Assembly: GCA_047619485.1 (NCBI GenBank)
Contig: JBLHKE010000411.1
Coordinates: 1 to 6,983, forward strand
DNA: 6,983 bases
DNA from: JBLHKE01 sp047619485
Lineage (GTDB): Bacteria > Verrucomicrobiota > Verrucomicrobiia > Verrucomicrobiales > DEV007
Direction: 5' to 3'
The position numbers and the translations under genes were made by a program. Under the pieces are notes generated by a model. The model saw nothing but the letters and a program-made list of their open reading frames with translations. It was not told the DNA's origin and did no database searches. Shown here piece by piece: positions 1 through 6,773 of the stretch. The number at the start of each line of letters is the position of its first letter. The first letter of the stretch is position 1.

Positions 1-149
1 ATAAACGCTAAGCTATCTGGTGATAGTGAGCGCTTTAGCAACGAAGACAGCGGGGATTTTATCAAGCTCCAGCCCGCATGAGGTTTTCGGAGGTGCCCTA
101 TGGATAGGGACTTGGAACATTGTTCATCTGCGCCCAAACAACGCCAAGC
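1..149. other. Short non-coding stretch downstream of the glutaredoxin gene
   Basis: No convincing gene is seen on either strand. Two small palindromes lie close together: CCCTAT-GG-ATAGGG at 96-109 and GAACATTGTTC at 115-125. Neither is followed by a T-run on the minus strand, so they are not an obvious terminator for the glutaredoxin gene. A plus-strand ATG at 100 is preceded by GGAGGT at 90-95, but the frame it opens runs antisense through the glutaredoxin gene and looks like a shadow. Confidence 0.4.
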
Positions 150-395
150 TTACTCCGGCAGGATACCGTGTTTCTCTAGGAAAGGCACCAGTTCGGCGAC
201 CCCAAAATCTGCCAGCGTCAACTCCCCCACCGTCATCGACGGCGCTGAGGTCTGGTCGAATAGTTCGCGCATTCTTTCAAACGCAGTGTCATCGGCGATC
301 ACGTCGATCGCGTTGTAGCTGTAACCCTCCTTCTTCAGGTAAGCTTCGACTTCGACGCACCACGGGCAACCGGGTTTGATATAGAGATCCATCAT
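150..395 (-). CDS. Glutaredoxin-family thiol-disulfide oxidoreductase (CPWC)
   Basis: This encodes an 81-residue cytosolic protein of single-domain glutaredoxin size. The N-terminus is a beta strand (DLYIKPG) leading into the redox motif C10-P-W-C13. Pro52 in TSAPSM (residues 49-54) fits the conserved cis-proline. The usual glycine pair after it is replaced by GELTLADFG (57-65), as in a divergent bacterial branch. A C-terminal helix follows (ELVPFLEKHG). Members of the family reduce protein disulfides using glutathione or another low-molecular-weight thiol. Its position downstream of nrdBA on the same strand suggests, by inference, that it re-reduces the C-terminal cysteine pair of NrdA. It is separated from nrdA by a terminator and about 370 bp, so it probably has its own promoter; none is convincing. 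Two consecutive ATGs (395 and 392) can both serve as start. No Shine-Dalgarno is visible, as for the other genes here. Confidence 0.93.
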   Translation of the reverse strand: MMDLYIKPGCPWCVEVEAYLKKEGYSYNAIDVIADDTAFERMRELFDQTSAPSMTVGELTLADFGVAELVPFLEKHGILPE

Positions 396-489
396 GCCAG
401 ACCGTTAGCGGTGACGCCCTCCCCTCGCGAGGAGAATCGTAGCGGAGTTCGCCAAAATTTCCGCAGGATCATGGTTACAGGAACTCTTC

Positions 490-708
490 CTACGCGCCGA
501 TGGTCACCATCACGTGGTTTTTGCCGATTTAGGCAGCGCCATTCGGCAGGACTCACTCCGCGAGATCCCAGCAGATCAAGCCGCCGCCCTCCAGTGCCAA
601 CTTCAACTTGACGAAGAATCGCTCGGCACCGTTGGCACTTTCCCCATTGTCAGCAATGATCTAGTAGCTGTAGTCGACGGCCAGTTCAAAATGCGCCGGC
701 CCAGCGAG
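490..708 (-). pseudogene. Possible decayed protein-coding remnant with several in-frame stops
   Basis: One minus-strand frame here has coding-like composition but is interrupted. Between a TGA at 709-711 and a TAG at 490-492 it also contains TAG at 661-663, TGA at 553-555 and TAA at 529-531. The pieces read like protein: AHFELAVDYSY, then IIADNGESANGAERFF continuing VKLKLALEGGGLICWDLAE, then a short linker and IGKNHVMVTIGA. About 45% of codons start with G and about 75% end in G or C, matching the intact genes nearby. Two of the stops (TAG, TGA) could be single G-to-A changes from TGG. I do not recognise the protein. Against it, the stop density is about that expected by chance, and the antisense frame is open. 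It could simply be spacer DNA between the nrdBA terminator and the glutaredoxin gene. Confidence 0.33.
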
Positions 709-765
709 TCAGTCGGAGCTGAGATCCTCGGCAGCGGACGGCAAATCATCTCCCCCAACTCCCAC

Positions 766-801
766 AAAAAACGGCGTCCACTGCCATTGCAGCGGACGCC
801 G
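766..801 (-). terminator. Rho-independent terminator of the nrdB-nrdA operon
   Basis: Read on the minus strand, CGGCGTCCGCTGC (801-789) pairs with GCAGTGGACGCCG (784-772) in a 13-bp GC-rich stem with one G-U pair and the tetraloop AATG. Six T residues (771-766) follow at once. It lies downstream of nrdA and of the small ORF at 871-1080, and before the glutaredoxin gene, so it marks the end of the RNR transcript. It also implies that the glutaredoxin gene is mainly transcribed separately. Confidence 0.9.
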
Positions 802-870
802 TTCGGTCGGTTGTTGGTAATACGAAAGGCTCCGTCTCGGAGTTGGCGCCTTCGAAGTTCTTCTAGCTCA

Positions 871-1080
871 CTAGTCCGCAAGAATCGGCTTGCCACAATC
901 CCCGGTCGCCCAGGCGGACAGTCGCGCGATCTCTGCCGTGTTCTGATCGTCCTTGCTAGGGCTGCCAAGCCCCACTGGCGGGGCCTCGCCCGCCGCTCGG
1001 TTTTTCGCGATGACGGTCGGGATCGCCGGCGCCTCCTCGGCAACCCTCGAACTTTCGGTGTTCATGATGTCAGTGTCCAT
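871..1080 (-). CDS. Small hydrophilic protein of unknown function downstream of nrdA
   Basis: This is a 69-residue ORF rich in Ala, Glu and Asp. It ends in a more protein-like segment (ARLSAWATGDCGKPILAD) with one Trp and one Cys. It begins 35 nt after the nrdA stop and lies before the operon terminator, so it should be co-transcribed with nrdBA. About 78% of its codons end in G or C and about 45% begin with G, like the real genes in the window. The frame is open up to an ATG at 1134, overlapping the end of nrdA. The first 18 codons of that longer version have only about 50% GC3, so I chose the ATG at 1080; the ATG at 1065 is also possible. No Shine-Dalgarno is seen, which is also true of nrdA and nrdB. 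No family is recognised and no membrane segment or signal peptide is present. It could be a genuine small partner of RNR or a long 3' UTR that happens to be open. Confidence 0.45.
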   Translation of the reverse strand: MDTDIMNTESSRVAEEAPAIPTVIAKNRAAGEAPPVGLGSPSKDDQNTAEIARLSAWATGDCGKPILAD

Positions 1081-1115
1081 ATCGATGATCGGTCGGTCGG
1101 TTTCAGGTTGCGCAC

Positions 1116-4100
1116 TTACTGGCAGGACTCGCATTCGCCGCCGTTAATCAGAGCGTCGAGACTACAGGCGTTTGCCTCCTCTGCGGTGACTTCGCGCTTG
1201 GGCGGAGCCTCGACTGCGCCATTCGGCTGGGCTGCTGTCGGTGCGGTCGGAGTGGCGTCGCGCCCATCTTTACGAGCCTTCGCAGTGATCTTCTCGATGT
1301 TCGAGGCAGCGAGCGTGCGGAGGTAATAGGTCGTCTTCAGGCCGGACTTCCACGCCGCACGATACATGTGCGACAGCTTCTTAATATCCGGCTCGGCGAG
1401 GAACAGGTTCACCGACTGCGACTGGTCGATCCACTTCTGACGGCGCGCTGCCGCCTTGATGAACCACTGGAAATCGATGCCGAACGCGGTGGCGTATTTG
1501 GCCTTGATCTCCTCTGGGATCTCACTGATGTCCGCCAGCTCACCGTCGTAGTATTTGAGCTGGTCGATCATGTCCTCGTCCCACAGGCTGAGCTTCTTCA
1601 AGTCACGGACGAGGAACGGGTTGAGCACGATGAAATCGCCAGAGAGATTGCTCTTCACGAACAGGTTCTTGTAGGTCGGTTCGATGCACGGCGTACTGCC
1701 CATGATGTTCGAGATGGTCGCGGTCGGGGCAATCGCCAGCACGTTGCTGTTGCGCATGCCCTGGCTCTTGATCTTCTCACGCAGCGCGTCCCAGTCCATC
1801 TTGCTGCCGCGTGGCACGTCGAGCGCTTCGCCGCGCTCGCGCTCGAGCAGTTCCAGCGTGTCCGCCGGCAACAGACCGCGATCCCACTTGGATCCCTTGA
1901 AAGTGCTGTAGGCACCATGCTCTTTCGCCAGGTCCGAGGATGCCTCGTAAGCGTAGTAGGCAATCGCCTCCATAAACTCGTCGTTGAACTCGACAGCCTC
2001 TTCGGAGCCGAATGCCATGTCGCGTTTGTAGAGGGCGTTTTGCAAGCCCATCACGCCGAGTCCGATCGGACGGTGGCGGGTGTTGGCAGTCTTCGCCGGC
2101 TCGGTCGGGTAGAAGTTGATGTCGATGACGTTGTCGAGCGCACGCACCGCAATGCGGATCGTCTCGCGCAATTTTTTGTGATCGATCTCGCCGTTCTCGT
2201 CGAGGTGGTTCTCCAGCACGATCGAACCGAGGTTGCAGACGGCGGTCTCTTCCGGACCGGTGTTGAGCGTGATCTCGGTGCACAGGTTCGAGCTGTGGAT
2301 GACGCCGGTGTGATCCTGCGGGCTGCGCACGTTGCACGGATCCTTGAAGGTGATCCACGGGTGACCGGTCTCGAAGATCATCCGCAGCATGCCCTTCCAC
2401 AGATCCAGTGCCGCGACGGTCTTGCCGAAGATCTCGCCAGCCGCTGCCTTCTTCTCGTATTCGACATACTTCTCTTCGAAGGCCTTGCCGTAGAGCTCGT
2501 GAAGATCCGGGCACTCGTTGCTGCGGAACAGCGTCCATTCCTGGCGAGCTTCCATGCGCTTCATGAACAAGTCTGGAATCCAGTTTGCCGTGTTCATGTC
2601 GTGCGTGCGGCGCCGGTCGTCACCGACGTTCTTGCGCAGATCGAGGAAGTCGAAGATGTCGATGTGCCAGCTCTCGAGGTAGGCACAGCCAGATCCACGC
2701 CGCTTGCCGCCCTGGTTCACTGCGACCAGCTGGTCGTTGTGCAGTTTCAAAAACGGGATCACGCCTTGGCTTTCACCATTGGTGCCATGGATGTGGCTAC
2801 CGGTGCCACGCACTGACGTCCAACTGCCACCGAGTCCGCCGGCCCACTTGGAAAGGTAGGCATTCTCGGCGATGCCGCGCTGCATGATCGACTCGATCGA
2901 GTCGCTGACCTGGTAGAGGTAGCAAGACGACAGCTGCGTGTGCAGCGTGCCGGAGTTGAAAAGCGTCGGGGTGGACGAGCAGAACCGGCGCCCTTTATAG
3001 AGCTTGTAGAGAGCGATGATCTTATCGGTCTGCGCCTGCTTCTCTTTGACGAACAGACCCATCGCGACGCGCATCCAGAACAGCTGCGGCGTCTCGATAC
3101 GGCGGTGCACTTTCTCGGTCTTGTCGATGATCAAGTAGCGATCGTAGAGCGTCTGGATCCCGAGGTAGTCGAAGTCCAAGTCAGCCGCCGGATCGAGCGC
3201 CGACGAGAGCTTGTCGAGCGCGTAGTCTTTGAGCGTCGGGCTGAGGCGGCCGATCGCGATCCCACGGTGGATGTTCTTCTTGAAGGCCGCGCGGTGGGCG
3301 GCCGGGAGACGGTCGATGCCGTCGTCGACGATGCTCCACTCAAGCACCTCCTCGTAGATGTAGGTCAGCATCATCCGGCCGGCGAACTTGGAGAAATCGG
3401 CGTCCTTCTCGATGAGGCTCTTCGAGTTGAGGACGATGGTGCGCTCAAGGTGCTCCTCGGACATCTCCGGGAAGATCGAACGACGCAACTCCTTCTCGAT
3501 CTCTTCCTCACTGTAGATCAACTCCAGCCCGAGCGTCGCATACTGGATGCGCTTGCGCAGGTCTTGACCGTCCCACAGGTAGGTGGTCTCGTCGGCGCGC
3601 TTGACGAGGATGAGCGAGTCCTGGTTCGGATCCTGCTCCATGCCCTCGAACTCGGTCTGCAGCCCGTCGGCCTTCTCCTGCTCACGCTGTGCCGAGCGGT
3701 GGGCACGGTAGAGGATGTAGCTCTCGGCCACTTTGAAATGCCCCTGCCGCATCAGCTCTTCCTGGACACGATCCTGCAGATCCTCGATGAGAATGTAATC
3801 CTGCCCGCTGTCGTTCATCTGCTTGGTCAACGAGTCCGCCACAGCTGTCGCCGGAGCAGAGTCGAGGTGCAGGGCGAGGAAAGCCTTGCGCACGGCAACC
3901 TCGATCTTGTTACGGTTCCACGCGACCGCCCTGCCATTACGGCGAACGATCTTGATGCTCGAGCGGCTGGTGTCGCCATTCGGGTTCGAGTTGACGTGAT
4001 CGGCCATCGCGCGCTGGTGGCGGATGATGAGGCTACGCGCGATGTCGTGCGCATTGTTTTTGACGAGGGCACGCTCGATGATTTTCGTCACGGCGCTGCC

Positions 4101-4454
4101 GGTCAAGGTCACCGGCGCATCGCCATTGGACGCCTGCGTGACCAACTCCTGCGTCACTGCCTGCGCGAGGTCGGCGACTAGGTTCTTGTTCTGATCACTA
4201 TAGATCGAATCCTCATCCTGCTGGCGCGACAACAACAAGTCGGTCAAGGCATGACCCACCGTGTCCGCGATCTCCCCGATGCTGTAGTCGCTCACCTGCG
4301 ACCCCACCTCGATTTTCAAGCTGAGCGGCTGAGCATCAGACTCGGCCTGGCTCTGCGCGTAGTCGCCCCAGTTGAATCTTGGCTTCTGGTCGTTCGGCGT
4401 GGTGGCGTAACGCTTGAGCTGCGTGTCTTCCTCGAGGATATTTCGTCCGATCAT
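1116..4454 (-). CDS. nrdA: Ribonucleoside-diphosphate reductase, alpha (catalytic) subunit, class I, with multiple N-terminal ATP-cones
   Basis: This encodes the 1112-residue large subunit, which reduces ribonucleoside diphosphates to deoxyribonucleotides in the cytosol with the NrdB radical-storing subunit. It is about 350 residues longer than E. coli NrdA because of its N-terminus. A degenerate ATP-cone-like region (about 45-150) is followed by a canonical cone (about 167-255, with KIVRRNGRAVAWNRNKI at 168-184). A third cone-like domain (about 281-370) occupies the place of the single E. coli cone. Catalytic residues are all present: the redox pair C511 (LSSC) and C740 (AVCNLGS), the radical site N723-L-C725-T-E727, the radical-transfer pair Y1043-Y1044, and the swinging-arm C1108-E-S-C1111 at the extreme C-terminus. 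The cones predict ATP activation and dATP inhibition. The gene follows nrdB after 177 nt in the same transcript. The ATG at 4454 was chosen as the first in frame; no Shine-Dalgarno precedes it. The end of the gene is intact, and it is followed by a small ORF and the operon terminator. Confidence 0.98.
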   Translation of the reverse strand: MIGRNILEEDTQLKRYATTPNDQKPRFNWGDYAQSQAESDAQPLSLKIEVGSQVSDYSIGEIADTVGHALTDLLLSRQQDEDSIYSDQNKNLVADLAQAVTQELVTQASNGDAPVTLTGSAVTKIIERALVKNNAHDIARSLIIRHQRAMADHVNSNPNGDTSRSSIKIVRRNGRAVAWNRNKIEVAVRKAFLALHLDSAPATAVADSLTKQMNDSGQDYILIEDLQDRVQEELMRQGHFKVAESYILYRAHRSAQREQEKADGLQTEFEGMEQDPNQDSLILVKRADETTYLWDGQDLRKRIQYATLGLELIYSEEEIEKELRRSIFPEMSEEHLERTIVLNSKSLIEKDADFSKFAGRMMLTYIYEEVLEWSIVDDGIDRLPAAHRAAFKKNIHRGIAIGRLSPTLKDYALDKLSSALDPAADLDFDYLGIQTLYDRYLIIDKTEKVHRRIETPQLFWMRVAMGLFVKEKQAQTDKIIALYKLYKGRRFCSSTPTLFNSGTLHTQLSSCYLYQVSDSIESIMQRGIAENAYLSKWAGGLGGSWTSVRGTGSHIHGTNGESQGVIPFLKLHNDQLVAVNQGGKRRGSGCAYLESWHIDIFDFLDLRKNVGDDRRRTHDMNTANWIPDLFMKRMEARQEWTLFRSNECPDLHELYGKAFEEKYVEYEKKAAAGEIFGKTVAALDLWKGMLRMIFETGHPWITFKDPCNVRSPQDHTGVIHSSNLCTEITLNTGPEETAVCNLGSIVLENHLDENGEIDHKKLRETIRIAVRALDNVIDINFYPTEPAKTANTRHRPIGLGVMGLQNALYKRDMAFGSEEAVEFNDEFMEAIAYYAYEASSDLAKEHGAYSTFKGSKWDRGLLPADTLELLERERGEALDVPRGSKMDWDALREKIKSQGMRNSNVLAIAPTATISNIMGSTPCIEPTYKNLFVKSNLSGDFIVLNPFLVRDLKKLSLWDEDMIDQLKYYDGELADISEIPEEIKAKYATAFGIDFQWFIKAAARRQKWIDQSQSVNLFLAEPDIKKLSHMYRAAWKSGLKTTYYLRTLAASNIEKITAKARKDGRDATPTAPTAAQPNGAVEAPPKREVTAEEANACSLDALINGGECESCQ

Positions 4455-4631
4455 AGTTGGTAGTTGGCTGGGTCTTGTAGGTGGTGGTGGTGGTTTTTTG
4501 TGTTCCGAGTCAGTGGAGCCGATGTTTCATGCCGCCCCCGATTTGTGTTGTGTCGTGTGTTTCCCAGGTAAACTGATAGAAAAGAGAAAAGGAGGTCTAA
4601 GTAAGCACGCAGGATGCCAGACCGATCGGTT
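4455..4631 (-). other. nrdB-nrdA intercistronic spacer with ACC-repeat leader
   Basis: The 177-nt spacer between the nrdB stop and the nrdA start has no strong terminator and no convincing promoter on the minus strand. Just upstream of nrdA the message carries a run of A residues followed by five ACC triplets (plus strand GGT x5 at 4480-4494, T6 at 4494-4499). That gives an A/C-rich stretch likely to be unstructured. No Shine-Dalgarno lies before the nrdA ATG, so an open A/C-rich leader may be what attracts ribosomes; this is inference. Only a tiny reading frame (MKHRLH) occurs within it. Confidence 0.5.
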
Positions 4632-5717
<1,086 letters not shown>

Positions 5718-5804
5718 GTTGGTGGCGGAGCGGTTTTGGGCTGAGCAGTTGGTTTTTACGAATGTTAGTTGAAATCTTGGAATACCTGATAATTACACAA
5801 TAAA

Positions 5805-5821
5805 ACACCCAAAGAGGGTGT
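5805..5821 (-). promoter_or_regulatory. Terminator-like hairpin in the nrdB leader
   Basis: In the minus-strand leader, ACACCC (5821-5816) pairs with GGGTGT (5810-5805) around the loop TCTTT. A T-rich stretch (TTTATT) follows, and A residues on the 5' side can extend the stem past a bulged C. It lies about 90 nt before the nrdB start. The segment is flanked by repeated motifs: TGAAATCT at 5770-5777 and 5830-5837 on the plus strand, and ACCTGA nearby on both sides. It could be an attenuator, or a bidirectional terminator isolating the operon from plus-strand transcription. Confidence 0.4.
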
Positions 5822-5854
5822 GTTTTACCTGAAATCTAGGGCTTCAACCAGCGG

Positions 5855-5882
5855 TTTATAGAGAAATCTCAAAGTAGGTCAA
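5855..5882 (-). promoter_or_regulatory. Possible second (proximal) nrdB promoter
   Basis: On the minus strand a -35-like TTGACC (5882-5877) and a -10-like TATAAA (5860-5855) are separated by 16 nt. Transcription would start near 5848, giving a leader of about 130 nt that still contains the 5805-5821 hairpin. It does not overlap the NrdR-like boxes, so it could supply basal expression. It is a weaker case than the distal promoter because the regulatory sites are centred on the latter. Confidence 0.4.
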
Positions 5883-5894
5883 AAACCCCGTCAA

Positions 5895-5942
5895 ATACCA
5901 TATATGGGTGAAGCGTCGGGTAATATACCCAACATGTTGTGG
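5895..5942. promoter_or_regulatory. Tandem NrdR boxes controlling nrdBA
   Basis: Two 16-bp palindromic sites are present: ATACCATATATGGGTG (5895-5910, core CCATATATGG) and ACCCAACATGTTGTGG (5927-5942, core CAACATGTTG). Against the published NrdR consensus acaCwAtATaTwGtgt they match at about 10 and 12 of 16 positions. Their centres are 32 bp apart, three helical turns, which is the usual spacing of paired NrdR boxes. The second box lies in the -35/-10 spacer of the distal promoter and the first lies just past its predicted start site. This is the expected arrangement for repression of RNR genes by NrdR with ATP/dATP. The nrdR gene itself is not in the window. Confidence 0.7.
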
Positions 5943-5951
5943 TTTGGTCAA
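5922..5951 (-). promoter_or_regulatory. Main nrdBA promoter (sigma-70-type)
   Basis: On the minus strand TTGACC (5951-5946) and TATATT (5927-5922) match the -35 and -10 consensus at five of six positions each, with an 18-nt spacer. The start site would be near 5914, giving a leader of about 200 nt before nrdB. The two NrdR-like palindromes overlap its core and initial transcribed region. An odd palindrome GGGTA-ATA-TACCC (5918-5930) also spans the -10. Confidence 0.65.
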
Positions 5952-6414
5952 TCCCCTTTTTGTTGCAAATCGACGATTCGAGCCCCTTTCAACTCTCCCT
6001 CAACGACTTACGGCTCTATTAATTTCAGTAATGTTGAAATTAATTAAAACTTTAGCTATTTCAACATCACCAAGGGCCGATTTGGCCCAAATTTCCGCCG
6101 TCCAGAACCGGATTTTTGTGGGTTTCGAAATTGCCATCATCTGACGATTTCGGACAAGAGAAATCGGCCAGAAATTGCCTCTCCTCGCAGCGCTGCGAAA
6201 CGGTCTAGGGATTTAGCGATCTGTCTCCAAGATTTTTCTCTTTGAGACCACCGCCGTGCCATCCAATCGGCGAGATTTTCCCACCGGGCGCAACCTGAGC
6301 GACCCCGGAAAACGAGCACTTTGATCTGACAGAACCGCCACATCCCCTGAAAACTCAAGCGCTGCAGCCCGCTGAGAAATTCCGCATTTATTTCGGAGCG
6401 AAACAACCCACCAC
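5952..6414. other. Intergenic region between the nrdB and tRNA-Ser promoters
   Basis: No gene can be supported here. The first part (to about 6070) is AT-rich and holds nested inverted repeats listed separately. A small hairpin GGGCC-GATTT-GGCCC lies at 6074-6088 and another, CGATTTC/GAAATCG, at 6145-6151 and 6160-6166. From about 6137 to 6520 two overlapping minus-strand frames are open (103 and 102 codons), but their GC3 is only 50-55% against about 75% for real genes, and neither resembles a family I know. Confidence 0.5.
6019..6065. repeat. Nested AT-rich inverted repeats
   Basis: TTAATTTCA (6019-6027) pairs with TGAAATTAA (6035-6043). The second arm region (GTTGAAAT, 6033-6040) can instead pair with ATTTCAAC (6058-6065). 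The two hairpins are mutually exclusive because they share an arm. The strand and role are unknown; the element lies about 70 bp upstream of the nrdB -35 on the far side from the gene. Confidence 0.5.
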
Positions 6415-6443
6415 TTGACCCCAGCGCCTGAACCGTCTTTACT
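6415..6443 (+). promoter_or_regulatory. Candidate promoter of the tRNA-Ser gene
   Basis: TTGACC (6415-6420) and TTTACT (6438-6443) are separated by 17 nt. Transcription would begin near 6450, giving a 5' leader of about 72 nt that contains two hairpins before the mature tRNA. The -35 matches five of six consensus positions and the -10 four of six. Confidence 0.35.
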
Positions 6444-6453
6444 CCCATCCCCG

Positions 6454-6514
6454 CTGGGGATTCCGTTCAGGAATGCCCAGCACACTACGTCGTCGCGCAT
6501 TCTTGCACGACGAC
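6454..6514 (+). repeat. Two tandem hairpins immediately upstream of tRNA-Ser
   Basis: The first (6454-6480) is CTGGG-G-ATTCC, loop GTTCA, GGAAT-G-CCCAG: ten base pairs with a symmetrical G-G mismatch. The second (6489-6514) pairs GTCGTCG with CGACGAC, and one mismatch further in pairs GC with GC around the loop ATTCTT. It ends 8 nt before the tRNA. Both would fold in the tRNA precursor leader if the promoter at 6415 is real. Confidence 0.6.
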
Positions 6515-6522
6515 CATTCAAA

Positions 6523-6611
6523 GGAAGGATGGCTGAGCTTGGTTTAAGGCGCTGGATTCGAAATCCAGTGTAGGGGCAACCTTACCGTGGGTTCGAATCC
6601 CACTCCTTCCG
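6523..6611 (+). tRNA. tRNA-Ser (anticodon CGA)
   Basis: This is a cloverleaf with a long variable arm, typical of serine tRNAs. The acceptor stem GGAAGGA (6523-6529) pairs with TCCTTCC (6604-6610), followed by discriminator G at 6611, a serine identity base. The anticodon stem CTGGA/TCCAG (6552-6556, 6564-6568) encloses the loop TTCGAAA, with anticodon CGA at 6559-6561, reading UCG codons. The T arm is GTGGG-TTCGAAT-CCCAC. The terminal CCA is not encoded. The D loop (GCTGAGCTTGGTTTAAGGC) is slightly longer than in many bacterial serine tRNAs. Confidence 0.95.
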
Positions 6612-6617
6612 CTCTTC

Positions 6618-6698
6618 GCTCGACCCGTAGGAAAGCGCAGAACGAGCCTTCGAAGCTTCGCGCGAAGAAGAGCGTGCGCGTCCTACGATAGGTCGAGC
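6618..6698. repeat. 81-nt long imperfect palindrome between tRNA-Ser and the GIY-YIG gene
   Basis: GCTCGACC (6618-6625) pairs with GGTCGAGC (6691-6698). The adjoining CGTAGGA (6626-6632) pairs with TCCTACG (6681-6687), leaving a 3-nt bulge on one side. GCGC at 6635-6638 can pair with GCGC at 6676-6679. The apex contains two perfect palindromes, CTTCGAAG (6648-6655) and CTTCGCGCGAAG (6656-6667). It starts 6 nt after the mature tRNA and has no T-run, so it is not a standard terminator. It looks like a REP-type or small non-autonomous element; that reading is inference. Confidence 0.6.
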
Positions 6699-6773
6699 TA
6701 CGAACGGCACGCCGCGGTCTCTGGATACAGACCTACAAATTCCTCAAAATGATCCGCCACTCCACCGCTAATC

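Noticed and set aside
394..404. ATGCCAGACCG occurs at 394-404 and again at 4613-4623
   Set aside because: Several shared 11-mers are expected by chance in 7 kb. The contexts differ, and no longer repeat extends around them.
423..432. CCTCGCGAGG perfect 10-bp palindrome upstream of the glutaredoxin gene
   Set aside because: It is short and GC-rich with no repeat partner, promoter or T-run, so no role can be supported.
514..1326. 270-codon plus-strand open frame
   Set aside because: It runs antisense through the end of nrdA, the small ORF and the terminator stem. Its Arg/Ser-rich product and lower GC3 (about 63% in the first part) point to a shadow frame.
2940..4181. Long plus-strand open frames opposite nrdA (also 1368-2816) and opposite nrdB (4614-5354)
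   Set aside because: They are antisense shadows of high-GC3 genes whose catalytic motifs are intact on the minus strand.
4590..4600. AGGAGGTCT on the plus strand resembling a Shine-Dalgarno
   Set aside because: No plus-strand start codon with a plausible gene follows at the right distance, and the surrounding genes are on the minus strand.
6137..6521. Two overlapping minus-strand frames of 103 and 102 codons upstream of the tRNA
   Set aside because: GC3 is only about 50-55%, one starts with TTG, they overlap each other, the tRNA promoter and the hairpins, and no family is recognised.
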